Virus record (IMG/VR): IMGVR_UViG_3300028840_006402
Location: 1 to 33,383 of that record
DNA length: 33,383 nucleotides
From: a virus
Reading direction: 5' to 3' (one strand)
How positions within the stretch are numbered: the stretch's first letter is position 1; every line of letters starts with the position of its first letter. The position numbers were made by a program, and so were the translations under genes. The notes under the pieces were generated by a model, which had not been told where the DNA came from, made no database searches, and worked only from the letters and a program-made list of their open reading frames with translations. Of the stretch, positions 1 to 9,400 are shown piece after piece.

Positions 1-63
1 AGAAAGCACTAATAAATTACCCCTTTTAGTTTCTGGCAATTCTGGACTCCAATCACTACACAT
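1..63 (-). CDS. 5' end of an unidentified protein, cut by the window edge
   Basis: An ATG at 63-61 opens a frame that runs off the left edge after 21 codons (MCSDWSPELPETKRG...). An AGGAGA Shine-Dalgarno lies 6 bases before it, inside the last codons of the CgeB-like gene, so it is the next gene of the same operon. Too little is visible to assign a family. From its position it probably belongs to the glycan-modification island (inference). Confidence 0.6.
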   Translation of the reverse strand, partial: MCSDWSPELPETKRGNLLVLS

Positions 64-65
64 AA

Positions 66-1001
66 TCAATCTCCTATTCTATTAAAAATATCTTTCATCC
101 TATGTTCCCACGTATGTTCTCTTGTTGCACGATTATAAGAATTTAATGCAATATCATATCTTTCATCTTCTCCTTTTGTTAAATAATAATCTATCTTCTC
201 TGCGAAATCGTCCATCCCATCCCAATATGCCATCTCATTATCATTGAAATAATTCTTTAATTCAGGAAGATATTCTGCGAGTAAAAATGCTTTGCACATC
301 GGCACTTCGAAATTTTTTGCCTTTATTGGTTTTAATATCCCCTGTGGAGGATTTGCGAAATGTATGTTTATTTTTGCAGAATTTATCGCATAAAGATAAT
401 CGTTAAATGAAATCCTGCCAGAATCAAACTCATTCCCAAGTGTAACGAATTTATATTTATTGCCAATTCTTTTTTTTAATTCTTCCGTCATTATTTTTCT
501 GGTTCCCACGTTTTGCCCGGTAAAAACTACATCAATTGTTTTGGGTAGATTTATCGGCATAAAATAATCGGGATTCGCTGCCCATTGAGAATATATTACA
601 TTATAAAATTTATCTTTTTTATACCATTGTAATGCAACTCCAGCCGTTGTTATTGCATAGTCAATATGAGGAAGCCAAAATCTTGTCCCCAAAGGTCTAT
701 CCCAATGATAACGCCAGTGATCGTCTGAAAACCAGCAGGCAACCTTTACTCCCCTTTTTCTTAAAATATCGAATGTTTCATACCTGATTTCTTCTTTTAG
801 AATTATTGCAAATACTGTGTCGATATTGCAATACTCCACAATTCTTAAAATATCGTCTTGCAATTTCTGATTATCAGGGCTATCAATAAAAGAATTGTAA
901 TTGTAATAAACAACCTTATGTCCAAGATTCATTATAGAATCCTTGACTTGATGTTGCTGCTCAAAGTTTGGTTTGCCGTGTGTTAAATATAATATGTTCA
1001 T
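66..1001 (-). CDS. CgeB-like GT-B glycosyltransferase
   Basis: A 311-residue protein likely to transfer a sugar from a nucleotide donor in the cytoplasm. The start, MNILYLTHGKPNFEQQHQ, is a Rossmann-type first strand of a GT-B fold. The C-terminal third has the arrangement of the CgeB / glycosyl transferase 1_2 family: a 'YLYAINSAKINIHFANPP' stretch, a 'KNFEVPMCKAFLL' segment that would hold the donor, then 'EYLPELKNYF' and a closing 'TWEHRMKDIF' helix. CgeB is known from Bacillus spore-coat glycosylation, and relatives are common in surface-polysaccharide clusters. Donor and acceptor cannot be read from sequence. There is no signal peptide or membrane segment. The ATG follows the radical SAM gene's stop by 13 bases with only a weak purine-rich site, so translation is probably coupled. 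Family call fairly sure; substrate unknown. Confidence 0.8.
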   Translation of the reverse strand: MNILYLTHGKPNFEQQHQVKDSIMNLGHKVVYYNYNSFIDSPDNQKLQDDILRIVEYCNIDTVFAIILKEEIRYETFDILRKRGVKVACWFSDDHWRYHWDRPLGTRFWLPHIDYAITTAGVALQWYKKDKFYNVIYSQWAANPDYFMPINLPKTIDVVFTGQNVGTRKIMTEELKKRIGNKYKFVTLGNEFDSGRISFNDYLYAINSAKINIHFANPPQGILKPIKAKNFEVPMCKAFLLAEYLPELKNYFNDNEMAYWDGMDDFAEKIDYYLTKGEDERYDIALNSYNRATREHTWEHRMKDIFNRIGD

Positions 1002-1014
1002 ATCTTTAAATCTC

Positions 1015-2127
1015 TTACGGAAAATTTTTGCACATCGAATCCTTTATGAAAACCTTTTCTATTATTTCGTTATATGTTCCGAACGTGCATCTTGGACACT
1101 CGTTTATGTTTATTGAATTAATCATTTTTTTATGCTTATCTGATCCCCAAAATTTTAGTATTTCTTCGTGTTTGCACATTACAAATTCCTTTTTACCTCT
1201 CATGTCAAAACATAGATGACAGTTACCGTCTGCACCAAATGTAGCAAGCAAAGGTGTTGCTCTGCATTTACTGAAATTAAGTTTCCTTTTGAAATTTTTC
1301 CCGAATTTATGCCTTATTCCGAATACCTTGAAATTTCCATCTTCAAGTTCCATCGCTTTTGAAATTTGTTCATCAAATAAAGATATGTGTTTAGTAAAAT
1401 CCAATGTTTCACATTTATTGTTTGATTCTATATTATCTACACATGCAGGTCGAAGATGAAAATGCTGACATCCAATTTCTTTGGCAAGTTTAACAGCATC
1501 GTATATTTCGGAAACATTCTCCGGGAACAGCAGATATTTAAAGGCAATATCACACATCCTGCCTTTTAACTTGCTATTTATTTTACACATATTTTCTATG
1601 TTTTTTATAACTTTGCCGAAAATATCTTTATTTTTTATACCCTTTATTTTAATAAATGTATCGCCATTGCTTGCGTCAACGGATATTCCGCACCATCGAG
1701 AGCAATGTAATATTGCATCTATCTGTTTTTCTGTTATTACAGAGCCGTTTGTTATTACTCCTGATTCTATTGAATGATAATTTAAATCCCAGATAAATGT
1801 TGCAAGATGTGGATTTAATGTTGGTTCGCCGCCACCCGAAACGCATGTTGATTTTACACCAAAATCCGAATATATGCACACAAGGTTATTTAATTGTTTT
1901 TCAGATAAAGTGTGTTCCTCTTCCGATCTATATTTTTGTGCATTGCAATGCGGGCAATTAAAATTGCATTTGTTTGTAGGGTCTGTATCTACTGTAACGG
2001 GCGGAAGAATTTTACCCTTTGCAAGCGCTTCCAACTGTTCCCTCCAAACAAGCACCTTCATTGAATTAAAAGGATTTAACTGATCAGACCATTCGGTAAA
2101 TTCAGTATGATTTTTTTTTGCTGACAC
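1015..2127 (-). CDS. Radical SAM protein with SPASM-like C-terminus
   Basis: A 370-residue radical SAM enzyme. The CxxxCxxC motif that binds the 4Fe-4S cluster and S-adenosylmethionine is C54-C58-C61 (CNFNCPHC), followed by the SAM-contacting 'GGGEPT' at 98-103. The C-terminal part holds C288, C303, C306, C318, C344 and C347, spaced like a SPASM or twitch domain that carries auxiliary iron-sulfur clusters. Family members act on peptides, sugars or alcohols, and those in polysaccharide clusters often modify sugars. No nearby small peptide gene suggests a RiPP substrate, so a glycan-related substrate is the better guess (inference). The start is a GTG overlapping the upstream methyltransferase stop (TAGTG), which indicates translational coupling. 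The next ATG (codon 23) has no ribosome-binding site. Confidence 0.88.
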   Translation of the reverse strand: MSAKKNHTEFTEWSDQLNPFNSMKVLVWREQLEALAKGKILPPVTVDTDPTNKCNFNCPHCNAQKYRSEEEHTLSEKQLNNLVCIYSDFGVKSTCVSGGGEPTLNPHLATFIWDLNYHSIESGVITNGSVITEKQIDAILHCSRWCGISVDASNGDTFIKIKGIKNKDIFGKVIKNIENMCKINSKLKGRMCDIAFKYLLFPENVSEIYDAVKLAKEIGCQHFHLRPACVDNIESNNKCETLDFTKHISLFDEQISKAMELEDGNFKVFGIRHKFGKNFKRKLNFSKCRATPLLATFGADGNCHLCFDMRGKKEFVMCKHEEILKFWGSDKHKKMINSININECPRCTFGTYNEIIEKVFIKDSMCKNFP

Positions 2128-2963
2128 TATATTTCCATCTCTTTCAAGTCTCCGATAGTTTTTAAAATGATTGGTTTGCCCTTAATTGCAACGAAAATCT
2201 CTTTTATCCCGATTGCTTTGCGTTCAAAACTAATGTTAAACCCAATTCTGTTCAATAATTTATAGATTGAAGGTTTGTCTAACAAAAAACTTTCTTCGTT
2301 CCCAATCGATCCTCTGTTATTTAGTTCACCATGAGTTCTACCATCTTTTGTTACTTTGCTTTCTCCAGTTCTTTCTTTAAAATAAAACCCGGAATATTTT
2401 TCACCTTTATGTTGTACCTCTATATTTTTGGACGGATCGTGGTTATAATTTGTATGAATAAGCATTAGCTTTTTACACATTTTTGACAATCCTTCCATCC
2501 AATCAATTTGTTCGGGGAAACTCAAGTGGTAAAGTATCCCGGCATTTATAATCACATCAAATTCTCCATATTTTTCTAAAGTGCAATTTCTTACATCATC
2601 ACAATGAATATGCAAATTGTTTAAATTAAGAACTTTTTTCACAAATCTCTGCTTTTCACAATGTTCTTCTCTACCTTCAACGGATACAACTTCAGCCCCA
2701 TGCAATGCAGGTTCAATAGAATGTAATCCTTCTAATGAACCTAAATCGAGAACCCTTAACTTGTCGAACGGCTTGTTTGTTATGTCCTGCATTGCCTGCA
2801 TAAATATTCTTAAATGCACACCGTTACTACCTGCCCCGTTTTTACTGTTCAGGTAATCTAAACTTACATTATGTCTCGTGTATATTCCGTCACCCAGATA
2901 TGTATTTGCAGATTGCCATATACCTAAACTTTTCATCTCTTTTATTACTTGTTCTTTATCCAT
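2127..2963 (-). CDS. Class I SAM-dependent methyltransferase (paralog 1)
   Basis: A 278-residue methyltransferase with a Rossmann fold. Motif I is 'VLDLGSLEG' at 71-79, the acidic residue for SAM ribose is E96 in 'VVSVEGRE', motif III is 'CDDVRN' near 121-126, and 'DVIINAGILYHL' follows at 136-147. The N-terminal 'YLGDGIYTRH' resembles the extension seen in CmoB-like and sugar-cluster methyltransferases. It shares the motif I and 'AGxLYHL' signatures with the next two genes, so the three form a tandem paralog set. The acceptor is unknown; O- or N-methylation of a glycan made by the surrounding transferases is likely (inference). The start ATG has an AGGAGAA site 6 bases upstream. The gene overlaps the radical SAM start by one base. 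Confidence 0.85.
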   Translation of the reverse strand: MDKEQVIKEMKSLGIWQSANTYLGDGIYTRHNVSLDYLNSKNGAGSNGVHLRIFMQAMQDITNKPFDKLRVLDLGSLEGLHSIEPALHGAEVVSVEGREEHCEKQRFVKKVLNLNNLHIHCDDVRNCTLEKYGEFDVIINAGILYHLSFPEQIDWMEGLSKMCKKLMLIHTNYNHDPSKNIEVQHKGEKYSGFYFKERTGESKVTKDGRTHGELNNRGSIGNEESFLLDKPSIYKLLNRIGFNISFERKAIGIKEIFVAIKGKPIILKTIGDLKEMEI

Positions 2964-2977
2964 CTATCTTCTCCTAT

Positions 2978-3661
2978 TCATTTTATTGCGATAAAAGTTT
3001 CCCTCTGAATACCAGTTGGTGCTTCAGGGAACATCAATTTATATACCGAACCAAATCCTACGGCAGATAACATTTTTGCTAATTCTTTTTCTTTGAACCA
3101 AAAACTTTCGTCATTACTAATTGCAGAAGTTAATCTTTTTTCAATCTGAGTTGGGGACAGTCCCTTTATTGGCTCATCGTAAATCATTCCACTATAATTA
3201 ATGCCCTTATAATTAAATGTAGCTGGGAGCATATCTTTATATTTGGATGGCAAAACATCACAGCAATTCGTGTCTATTATTAATAGTCTATTGCAACATT
3301 TATATACTTCTTCCAACAAGTTACATATAGAATTAAAGTCAAGGTGATATAATATGCCCGGCAATAAAATAACATCAAAATGTCCGTATTTGTCAATATT
3401 AAAATTTTTCACATCATCATGGTAGAATATTAAATTGTCGGATTTGTTACACATTGCCTTTTCAATATTTATTTTCCTCCCCTCTATCCCAACAACAATG
3501 GCTCCAAGTAACGCAAGTTGATATGAATAAAATCCTTCAAAACATCCAAGATCTGCAATCCTCAATTTCTTGATTGATATGCCAACAATGTCTCGTATTA
3601 TTTGTATAAAAATATTTAACAATTCATTTTTTCTTATTTTTCTTATTTCCATCCTGTTCAT
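2978..3661 (-). CDS. Class I SAM-dependent methyltransferase (paralog 2, short)
   Basis: A 227-residue methyltransferase. Motif I is 'IADLGCFEG' at 35-43, E60 in 'VVGIEGRK' is the predicted SAM-ribose ligand, 'HDDVKN' lies at 81-86 and 'LPGILYHLDF' at 100-109. Compared with the neighbours it lacks roughly 30 N-terminal residues, including the 'LxDGxxT'-like stretch, so it is either trimmed or needs a partner. The ATG overlaps the upstream TGA (ATGA), typical of translational coupling, with only a weak GGCGGC-like site. An ATG three codons later is also possible. Substrate unknown; probably the same glycan system as its paralogs. Confidence 0.82.
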   Translation of the reverse strand: MNRMEIRKIRKNELLNIFIQIIRDIVGISIKKLRIADLGCFEGFYSYQLALLGAIVVGIEGRKINIEKAMCNKSDNLIFYHDDVKNFNIDKYGHFDVILLPGILYHLDFNSICNLLEEVYKCCNRLLIIDTNCCDVLPSKYKDMLPATFNYKGINYSGMIYDEPIKGLSPTQIEKRLTSAISNDESFWFKEKELAKMLSAVGFGSVYKLMFPEAPTGIQRETFIAIK

Positions 3662-4419
3662 TTAATTGCCGCCAATGTCAATCGTGGATCTTTTTTTAAC
3701 TTAGGGGGATGCTTAATTTCCAAAATTGTTTTAAACCCAAACTCTATTAGCATGTCATAAACACTCTTTTCGTTAAAAAGCACTGAATTATGATCTAACC
3801 CCATCCAACATTCTTTATTTTTTATAGGCAAAGCTTCTTCCTTCCACTTATCCTCCCTTATCCTTGTTCCATAATATTTATTATTTTTGTATTCTATCTG
3901 GTAATCATTCTTGTCAGTTGTAGTAGTTGATAAATAAAGAAACTTAGAACAAGCATTTGACGCTTCTTCCAAGATTCTTACCCCATAGTCTAAATCCAAA
4001 TGATATAATAACCCTGCAACCAAAACTACATCAAATTTTTCATGTTTTATTTCTGGTGGCAATCCTTGTCTCAAATCATATTGGATAAATTTAAGATTAT
4101 CCATAACAAGCAGATTCCTTAACTTGTTTGCCTTTATAATATTCTTATTGTTGGCGTCAACCCCTACTGCATATTCGGCTCCGTTCTGAATTAAAGCGAA
4201 AGAGTAATACCCCGTAAGACACCCCAGATCTATTACCCTAAGACCTTTCAATGAATTGTTAAACATTGACATCGTAACCTGAACCACCTGCTCAACCTTT
4301 GTATAAGACCCATTCTCTTTTAACCAACTACCATCTTCTAACATTATGTTTTGTCCAACCCAGTCCCCATATTTCTCGTAAACGAGAGACATTTCACATC
4401 GTATCTTGTCGGGATTCAT
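3658..4419 (-). CDS. Class I SAM-dependent methyltransferase (paralog 3)
   Basis: About 253 residues. Motif I 'VIDLGCLTG' is followed by 'AVGVDANNKN' with the SAM-binding aspartate, then 'YDLRQG' and 'DVVLVAGLLYHLDLD'. The N-terminal 'DWVGQNIMLEDGSW' resembles the N-terminus of paralog 1. It is the most diverged of the three, having 'TG' where the others have 'EG' in motif I. The reading frame also allows an ATG at 4425, but AAAAGG directly abuts that codon, whereas the ATG at 4419 has a normal 6-base spacing, so I prefer 4419. It overlaps the sulfotransferase-like gene by about 26 bases. Methylation of a sugar or aglycone is inferred from context only. Confidence 0.84.
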   Translation of the reverse strand: MNPDKIRCEMSLVYEKYGDWVGQNIMLEDGSWLKENGSYTKVEQVVQVTMSMFNNSLKGLRVIDLGCLTGYYSFALIQNGAEYAVGVDANNKNIIKANKLRNLLVMDNLKFIQYDLRQGLPPEIKHEKFDVVLVAGLLYHLDLDYGVRILEEASNACSKFLYLSTTTTDKNDYQIEYKNNKYYGTRIREDKWKEEALPIKNKECWMGLDHNSVLFNEKSVYDMLIEFGFKTILEIKHPPKLKKDPRLTLAAIK

Positions 4420-5011
4420 TTTCATCCTTTTTCTTTTCGTTATTTATATTTTCAATATTAGTAGTTATTCTCTTTATGTCAAATATCGTTTTAAATCCTT
4501 TTTCAAAAATATTTTTTTCTAAGTTTGGGAAAGGTTTTATTAGACAATTAAAAAGATATTCACTATTTTTAACAAAACTTGGGAAATTAATTGCAACAAC
4601 AGGTATGCTCCTGTGTTCCTTTAAATAGTCAGCTATTTGATAATATCGTTGCATAGTTACCATAAGCTGACGATCAGGGTCTCCCTTTGTTTCTATGTCT
4701 AATCCGCCCCTCCAGTAACCTTCATCCCATCTTTTTATCCTGCTTTTTGCAACTTCTTCAAAATCTCTACGAAGCCATATGTAATAATCAATATCCCATT
4801 GATCCAACCATTTAATGTCTTTTGCTGTATGCTCATGATCTTTGATTATATATGCATTCAAGTTTCCTTCGAGAAAAAAAGACCTGAATAATTCCTCGTT
4901 TTTGTAAGAATTTTTCCCGTAACCCGTCTCTAATCCTAAATATGACAACAAACACATCAATATTGTCGAACCTGTTCTTCCTGTCCCACCAACTATTATC
5001 TTATGTTTCAT
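4394..5011 (-). CDS. Sulfotransferase-like P-loop protein
   Basis: A 205-residue protein that begins 'KIIVGGTGRTGSTILMCLL'. The glycine-rich GRTGST loop at 11-16 right after the first beta strand matches the 5'-phosphosulfate-binding loop of PAPS-dependent sulfotransferases; a kinase P-loop would need GKS/T. A later 'DYYIWLRRDFEEVAKSRI' segment resembles the 3'-phosphate-binding strand and helix (R...xxxxxSR) of that family. The protein is shorter than the usual 250-300 residues, and the tail is polar and Lys/Asn rich. If active it would sulfate a sugar or protein hydroxyl. The ATG has a good AAGGTGAT site and overlaps the preceding GT2 gene by 11 bases. Moderate confidence; it could be another P-loop transferase. 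Confidence 0.6.
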   Translation of the reverse strand: MKHKIIVGGTGRTGSTILMCLLSYLGLETGYGKNSYKNEELFRSFFLEGNLNAYIIKDHEHTAKDIKWLDQWDIDYYIWLRRDFEEVAKSRIKRWDEGYWRGGLDIETKGDPDRQLMVTMQRYYQIADYLKEHRSIPVVAINFPSFVKNSEYLFNCLIKPFPNLEKNIFEKGFKTIFDIKRITTNIENINNEKKKDENESRQDTM

Positions 5012-5696
5012 AAATCACCTTATGTCCTGTTAAATGAAATTTTCTATCTGGGTACATATCCCTTATCATTTTTTTTATTTCTTTAGTGCATATATCATAA
5101 TTAGTAGCCGAAACCCCATTTTCGTTGTGATACAATAATCCCCCCACAACATCGACTTTTGAAAAATTAGTAATTTTAGACATTCTCAGCCAGTATTCCC
5201 AATCTTGGGCAACTACAAAACTTTCATTATAAATACCTATATCTTTCCCCAACTTTTTTCTATATATTACAAATTGCCCAATATAATTATGTCCCTCTAA
5301 TTTTTCTTTTGAATACTCATCTACATGCACCGTATGCATACCATTTCTGGTGTAATCAAAATTAGAATAAACTACTCCTATATCGGGATTACAATCAAGA
5401 AACTCAACCATTTTATTGGCACTTTCAGGATACCAGTAATCATCCTGACCTATCCAAGAAATATATTCACCTCTGGATAAAGAAATGCCTTTGTTGAGCG
5501 CAGTTGCATGACCAACATTTTTAGACAATTCTATATATTCTATAGGTAAATCACAAATTAGCGAATACTCATCCTCTGGCGAAGCATCGTTTACTACAAT
5601 AGTTTCGGAATTGTTAGCTGACAAACATGATTCAACAGCCTTTCTCAATTTGCCATGACTATTGTATGCCGGTATTATAAAACTAATTTTTTTCAA
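5001..5696 (-). CDS. GT2 family glycosyltransferase
   Basis: A 231-residue single-domain GT-A glycosyltransferase. It opens with 'KISFIIPAYNSHGKLRKAV', then 'ETIVVNDASPEDE' (nucleotide-binding aspartate), 'NVGHATALNKGISLSRGEYI' and the metal-binding DxD-type 'GQDD' at 83-86. 'VVAQDWEYWLR' is the usual acceptor-side acidic motif. It probably adds one sugar to a growing glycan on the cytoplasmic side; no membrane helix is present. The start is TTG at 5696, overlapping the preceding TGA (TTGA) and preceded by AAAGGAAA at normal spacing, so the rare start codon is well supported. Confidence 0.88.
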   Translation of the reverse strand: MKKISFIIPAYNSHGKLRKAVESCLSANNSETIVVNDASPEDEYSLICDLPIEYIELSKNVGHATALNKGISLSRGEYISWIGQDDYWYPESANKMVEFLDCNPDIGVVYSNFDYTRNGMHTVHVDEYSKEKLEGHNYIGQFVIYRKKLGKDIGIYNESFVVAQDWEYWLRMSKITNFSKVDVVGGLLYHNENGVSATNYDICTKEIKKMIRDMYPDRKFHLTGHKVIYET

Positions 5697-6439
5697 ATTG
5701 TTTCCTTTCTTAAATTAGAAGGGTTAAACTCTATGCCTGCATAATTGCAATACATCTTATATCTTGCAAGCATCATAAAATATTTTCGTTTACTAAGCAA
5801 ACCATCATATTTCTTGCTATGTCTCCACTTATATAATATTTGGGGGATATTGCTAATTTTACATTTGGTCATAAACCTAAAAAATAAATCGTAGTCCTGA
5901 CATCTTTCAAATATCTCATCATACATACCCGCTTCTTTTAACAACGATGTCCTGAACATTATAGAACCATGACAGAATTTATTTCTATTAAAAAAATCTT
6001 TTCGGATATCTATATCTTTAGTTGGCGATTTCACATCCATTTTAAATTTACCGTTTTCATTTATTATCCTATACCATGTCCCAATTAAACCAAAGCCATC
6101 GTTATCTTCTAAAAAATCAATTTGCCTTACAAATCTATCGGGTAGAGAAATATCGTCTGCATCCTGTCTGGCTATATATTTAATGTTGGGATTATCGTTC
6201 AAAACCTGTCTTATCAAAAAATTCAAAGATTTAGGAAGTCCATAATTCCCTTCCCTTGTAAATATTTTTATTTTTTCGTTACTTCTATATTCGTTGCAAA
6301 CTTCATAACTATTATCCGTAGCACCATCAATTAAAATGTAAAATAAATAATTATCGTAAATTTGGTTTAATATGGATTGTATGGCATCGTTGACATATTC
6401 ACCTGCATTATATACCGACATTATTACAGCAAGATTCAT
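5693..6439 (-). CDS. GT2 family glycosyltransferase
   Basis: A 248-residue GT-A glycosyltransferase: 'MNLAVIMSVYNAGEYVNDAI', 'ILIDGATDNSYEV', 'GNYGLPKSLNFLI', and the divalent-cation motif in 'RQDADDISLPDRF' at 91-103, followed by 'FERCQDYDLFFRF' with the acidic pair expected near the catalytic base. This is the textbook layout of GT2 enzymes of polysaccharide and LPS outer-core clusters. Donor and acceptor are unknown. The ATG overlaps the stop of the giant fusion gene (ATGA) and has an AAGGAA site. The gene shares the marked AT-richness of the fusion gene. Confidence 0.9.
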   Translation of the reverse strand: MNLAVIMSVYNAGEYVNDAIQSILNQIYDNYLFYILIDGATDNSYEVCNEYRSNEKIKIFTREGNYGLPKSLNFLIRQVLNDNPNIKYIARQDADDISLPDRFVRQIDFLEDNDGFGLIGTWYRIINENGKFKMDVKSPTKDIDIRKDFFNRNKFCHGSIMFRTSLLKEAGMYDEIFERCQDYDLFFRFMTKCKISNIPQILYKWRHSKKYDGLLSKRKYFMMLARYKMYCNYAGIEFNPSNLRKETI

Positions 6440-9400
6440 TTTTTATTCCTTACAAACAAATTGGGATGCGAGTCTTTAAAATATTTGCGAATTTTGTCGT
6501 CATGCCCTTTAGTATATATAATATTATATTCATCTTTAAATTCATAATCGTTATTTTTAGCAAGTTCGTTATATATTTTTGATCCCGGCAACCCGATATA
6601 TACATTCCTTGATACCTGCCCCTTGGGGATATATTTATCTATAAAATTTTCGGTTTCAATACGATCTTGCTCTGTTTCATACGGAGTACCGAAAAGAAAA
6701 GAGGCATGCATGTTCATACCTATTCCCTTGCAATATTTTGCAATCTTTATGTTATCCTCCATTTTAAATCCCGGTTTTAATAAAGGCAATAACCTTTCAG
6801 AACCAGTTTCAAACCCAATAAACAAACCTTTGCATCCAGCCCCTTGCATTTTATCAAGCAATTCAGGTGATAGATCTCTTACAGATGTTTCGCAATACCA
6901 ATCTATGTCAATATTATTTTGCTTCAAAAGATTACAAAAATTATAAATTCTTTCATTATTGAAACAAAAATTATTTTCCCTGAAGTAAATAGAACCAACA
7001 CCTTTTTCTGCTTTTAAATATTCTATGTCTTTAATTATTCTTTCGGCACTTTGAAATCTATACTTATTGCCAGATATAGGACCAGAAGAACAAAAAGAAC
7101 AATTATATGGACAACCACGAGAAGTATTCATGTTGAAAAAAGGCAATTTGGATTTGACATGCGACTTATATTTTCTGTCACCAATCAAGTCATATGCAGG
7201 CATTGGCAATCCATCTAGTTCTTTTATATATTTTGTCTTTATAACATGATCTTTTATTTTACCACTTATAAGATCTAAAATAACATTTTCAGCTTCACCT
7301 ATAATAATATGATCTATTTCATCTGGATAATCTTCGGTTACAGACCAATGCGGACCACCAGATATTATTTTCACATTATGTTTTTGGCTTTTTAGTTTGC
7401 GAACCTGATTCATAACATCTTTAATGCATATTGTGCAGGCATATATACCTACTATGTCAATATCATTACTTTCTAAATATTCAGAATCATAACTATCGGC
7501 AGGACCATAGTAGGGGTCTTTAAAAAAAATATTATGCCCCTCTTCCCTTAAAATAGAAGCTATGTACCCTAAGCCGATAGGAAATAATTTTTCCGATATA
7601 CTAAAATAAATATCGTTTTGAATTGGTGCAGATGCAGTAGTTAATAAAATATTCTTGCAATTTTTCTTTGAATATTTTTTGATAATTTTTTCCCCTATCA
7701 TTTTTCTAGTGCCATCTAATTCAGTAGAATACGTCATGGATTTTTGGGAAATATTTACATCTACCACGATCTTGTCAATAAAATTCCACGCATCAACTCC
7801 ATATTCGTCTAAAACTCTAAAATTCATTTCCATGTCACCCAGACATGGCAATGTGTCATCAAAATACCCGATGTCGTCAAAAATTTCTTTCCTAAACATT
7901 CTATTACAAGTAGTCCAATTCCTACCTGTTTCCAAAGGCGATTCCCCTCTTTTTACCATATTGGCAAGAGTATAATTCTCCTCTGGTATTATGTCGCCAC
8001 ATCTATAATTAAAATTTCTATTGGCTTTCCCATATACAGCCTTTATACCATTATTTGTAAATCCAGAAATTAAAAGTTCTAATGCATTTGGTCTAAAAAG
8101 ATCATCATCATCTAATTCTGTTACAAAATCTCCAGTTGCCAATTTTAATCCTGTATTTAAGGAAGCAAAAAGACCTAAATTATTGGAATGCCTAACGTAA
8201 ATATAATTTTCAAGTTCAGAATCTTTTATTATATTGCGGACATCATCGCCTCCATCATTTACAACAATAACCTCATAGTTTTCATATGTTTGTTTCTTTA
8301 TTGATTCCAATGCACTTAATAATGGCTTCTCCCTATTGTACGTTGGGACTATAATAGATATTTTTTGCAAAGACGGCACAACTGTTTTGAAAACTCTTAA
8401 AACATCCTTAGATGTTATTGACTTTACACATATATCATTGCCACGTGGGCATTTGAGCTTTCTATTCATAGGACGATCTATAGACCAAATTCTACAGCCT
8501 AGACAATTTAAATTTTCATTGCGAATTGCTTTTAATCTTTCTGGATATAGCAAAACAAGTTCCGGGGGAACGCTACCTAGTATTACAGCACCCGGTTTAT
8601 AATATGCATTGGCAATATGCATTGGGGCACTGTCTATGCCGAAAAAACCAGAACAATTCTTTATAATTCCTGCCGATTCCTCCCATGATAAACCACAGTA
8701 ACTATCAGCTATGTCTTGGGTCAAATTCCTACTCTTACCAATTTCTATAATTCTATACCCCATTTTCTTTATTTCCAACAAAGATTCTTTAGCAACATCT
8801 ATTGGCATATTTCTTCCATCCCAAGGATTGGGACCCAAATGTACAACTATATATTTAAAATTAAAATATTTTTCTACCCATTCTGCTATTTTGTCGGTAA
8901 GAAAAAATTCTGGTCTTTTGTCTTTTAAATGTATTCCTGATTGTGCCATGTAAGAATCTACAATATGACCAATTGATTCCGATTTATGATACATGCATTC
9001 GTATGTCATGTCTAAGTCTATAACGCAATCGTATTTACTCTCATTTATTTTACTAGAAGTCCCTAAAATATTATCTATCTTTGGGTTATTAACTAATAAT
9101 CCAGGAGCGTTTGTCACAATAGTTATTTCTGCGTAAACATTTTCTCTCTTTATCTGTTTTATCAATGGAGTTATTAAAAATACATCGCCAGAAGAAGATG
9201 TTCTTTTTATTAAATATGATTTTTTAAAACTTTTATTTTTTATATAATTAGAGAATTTATCTACCAATATCTTTTCATTTTTTAAATTATATCCCCTTAC
9301 ATCCTCCCTAACGAGCCGGGAAGTTGGACACGATTTGTCATGTATCATATTAAAAGGAGTATGCTTTATCTTAAACCCTCGCATCCTTGCACATAAACAC

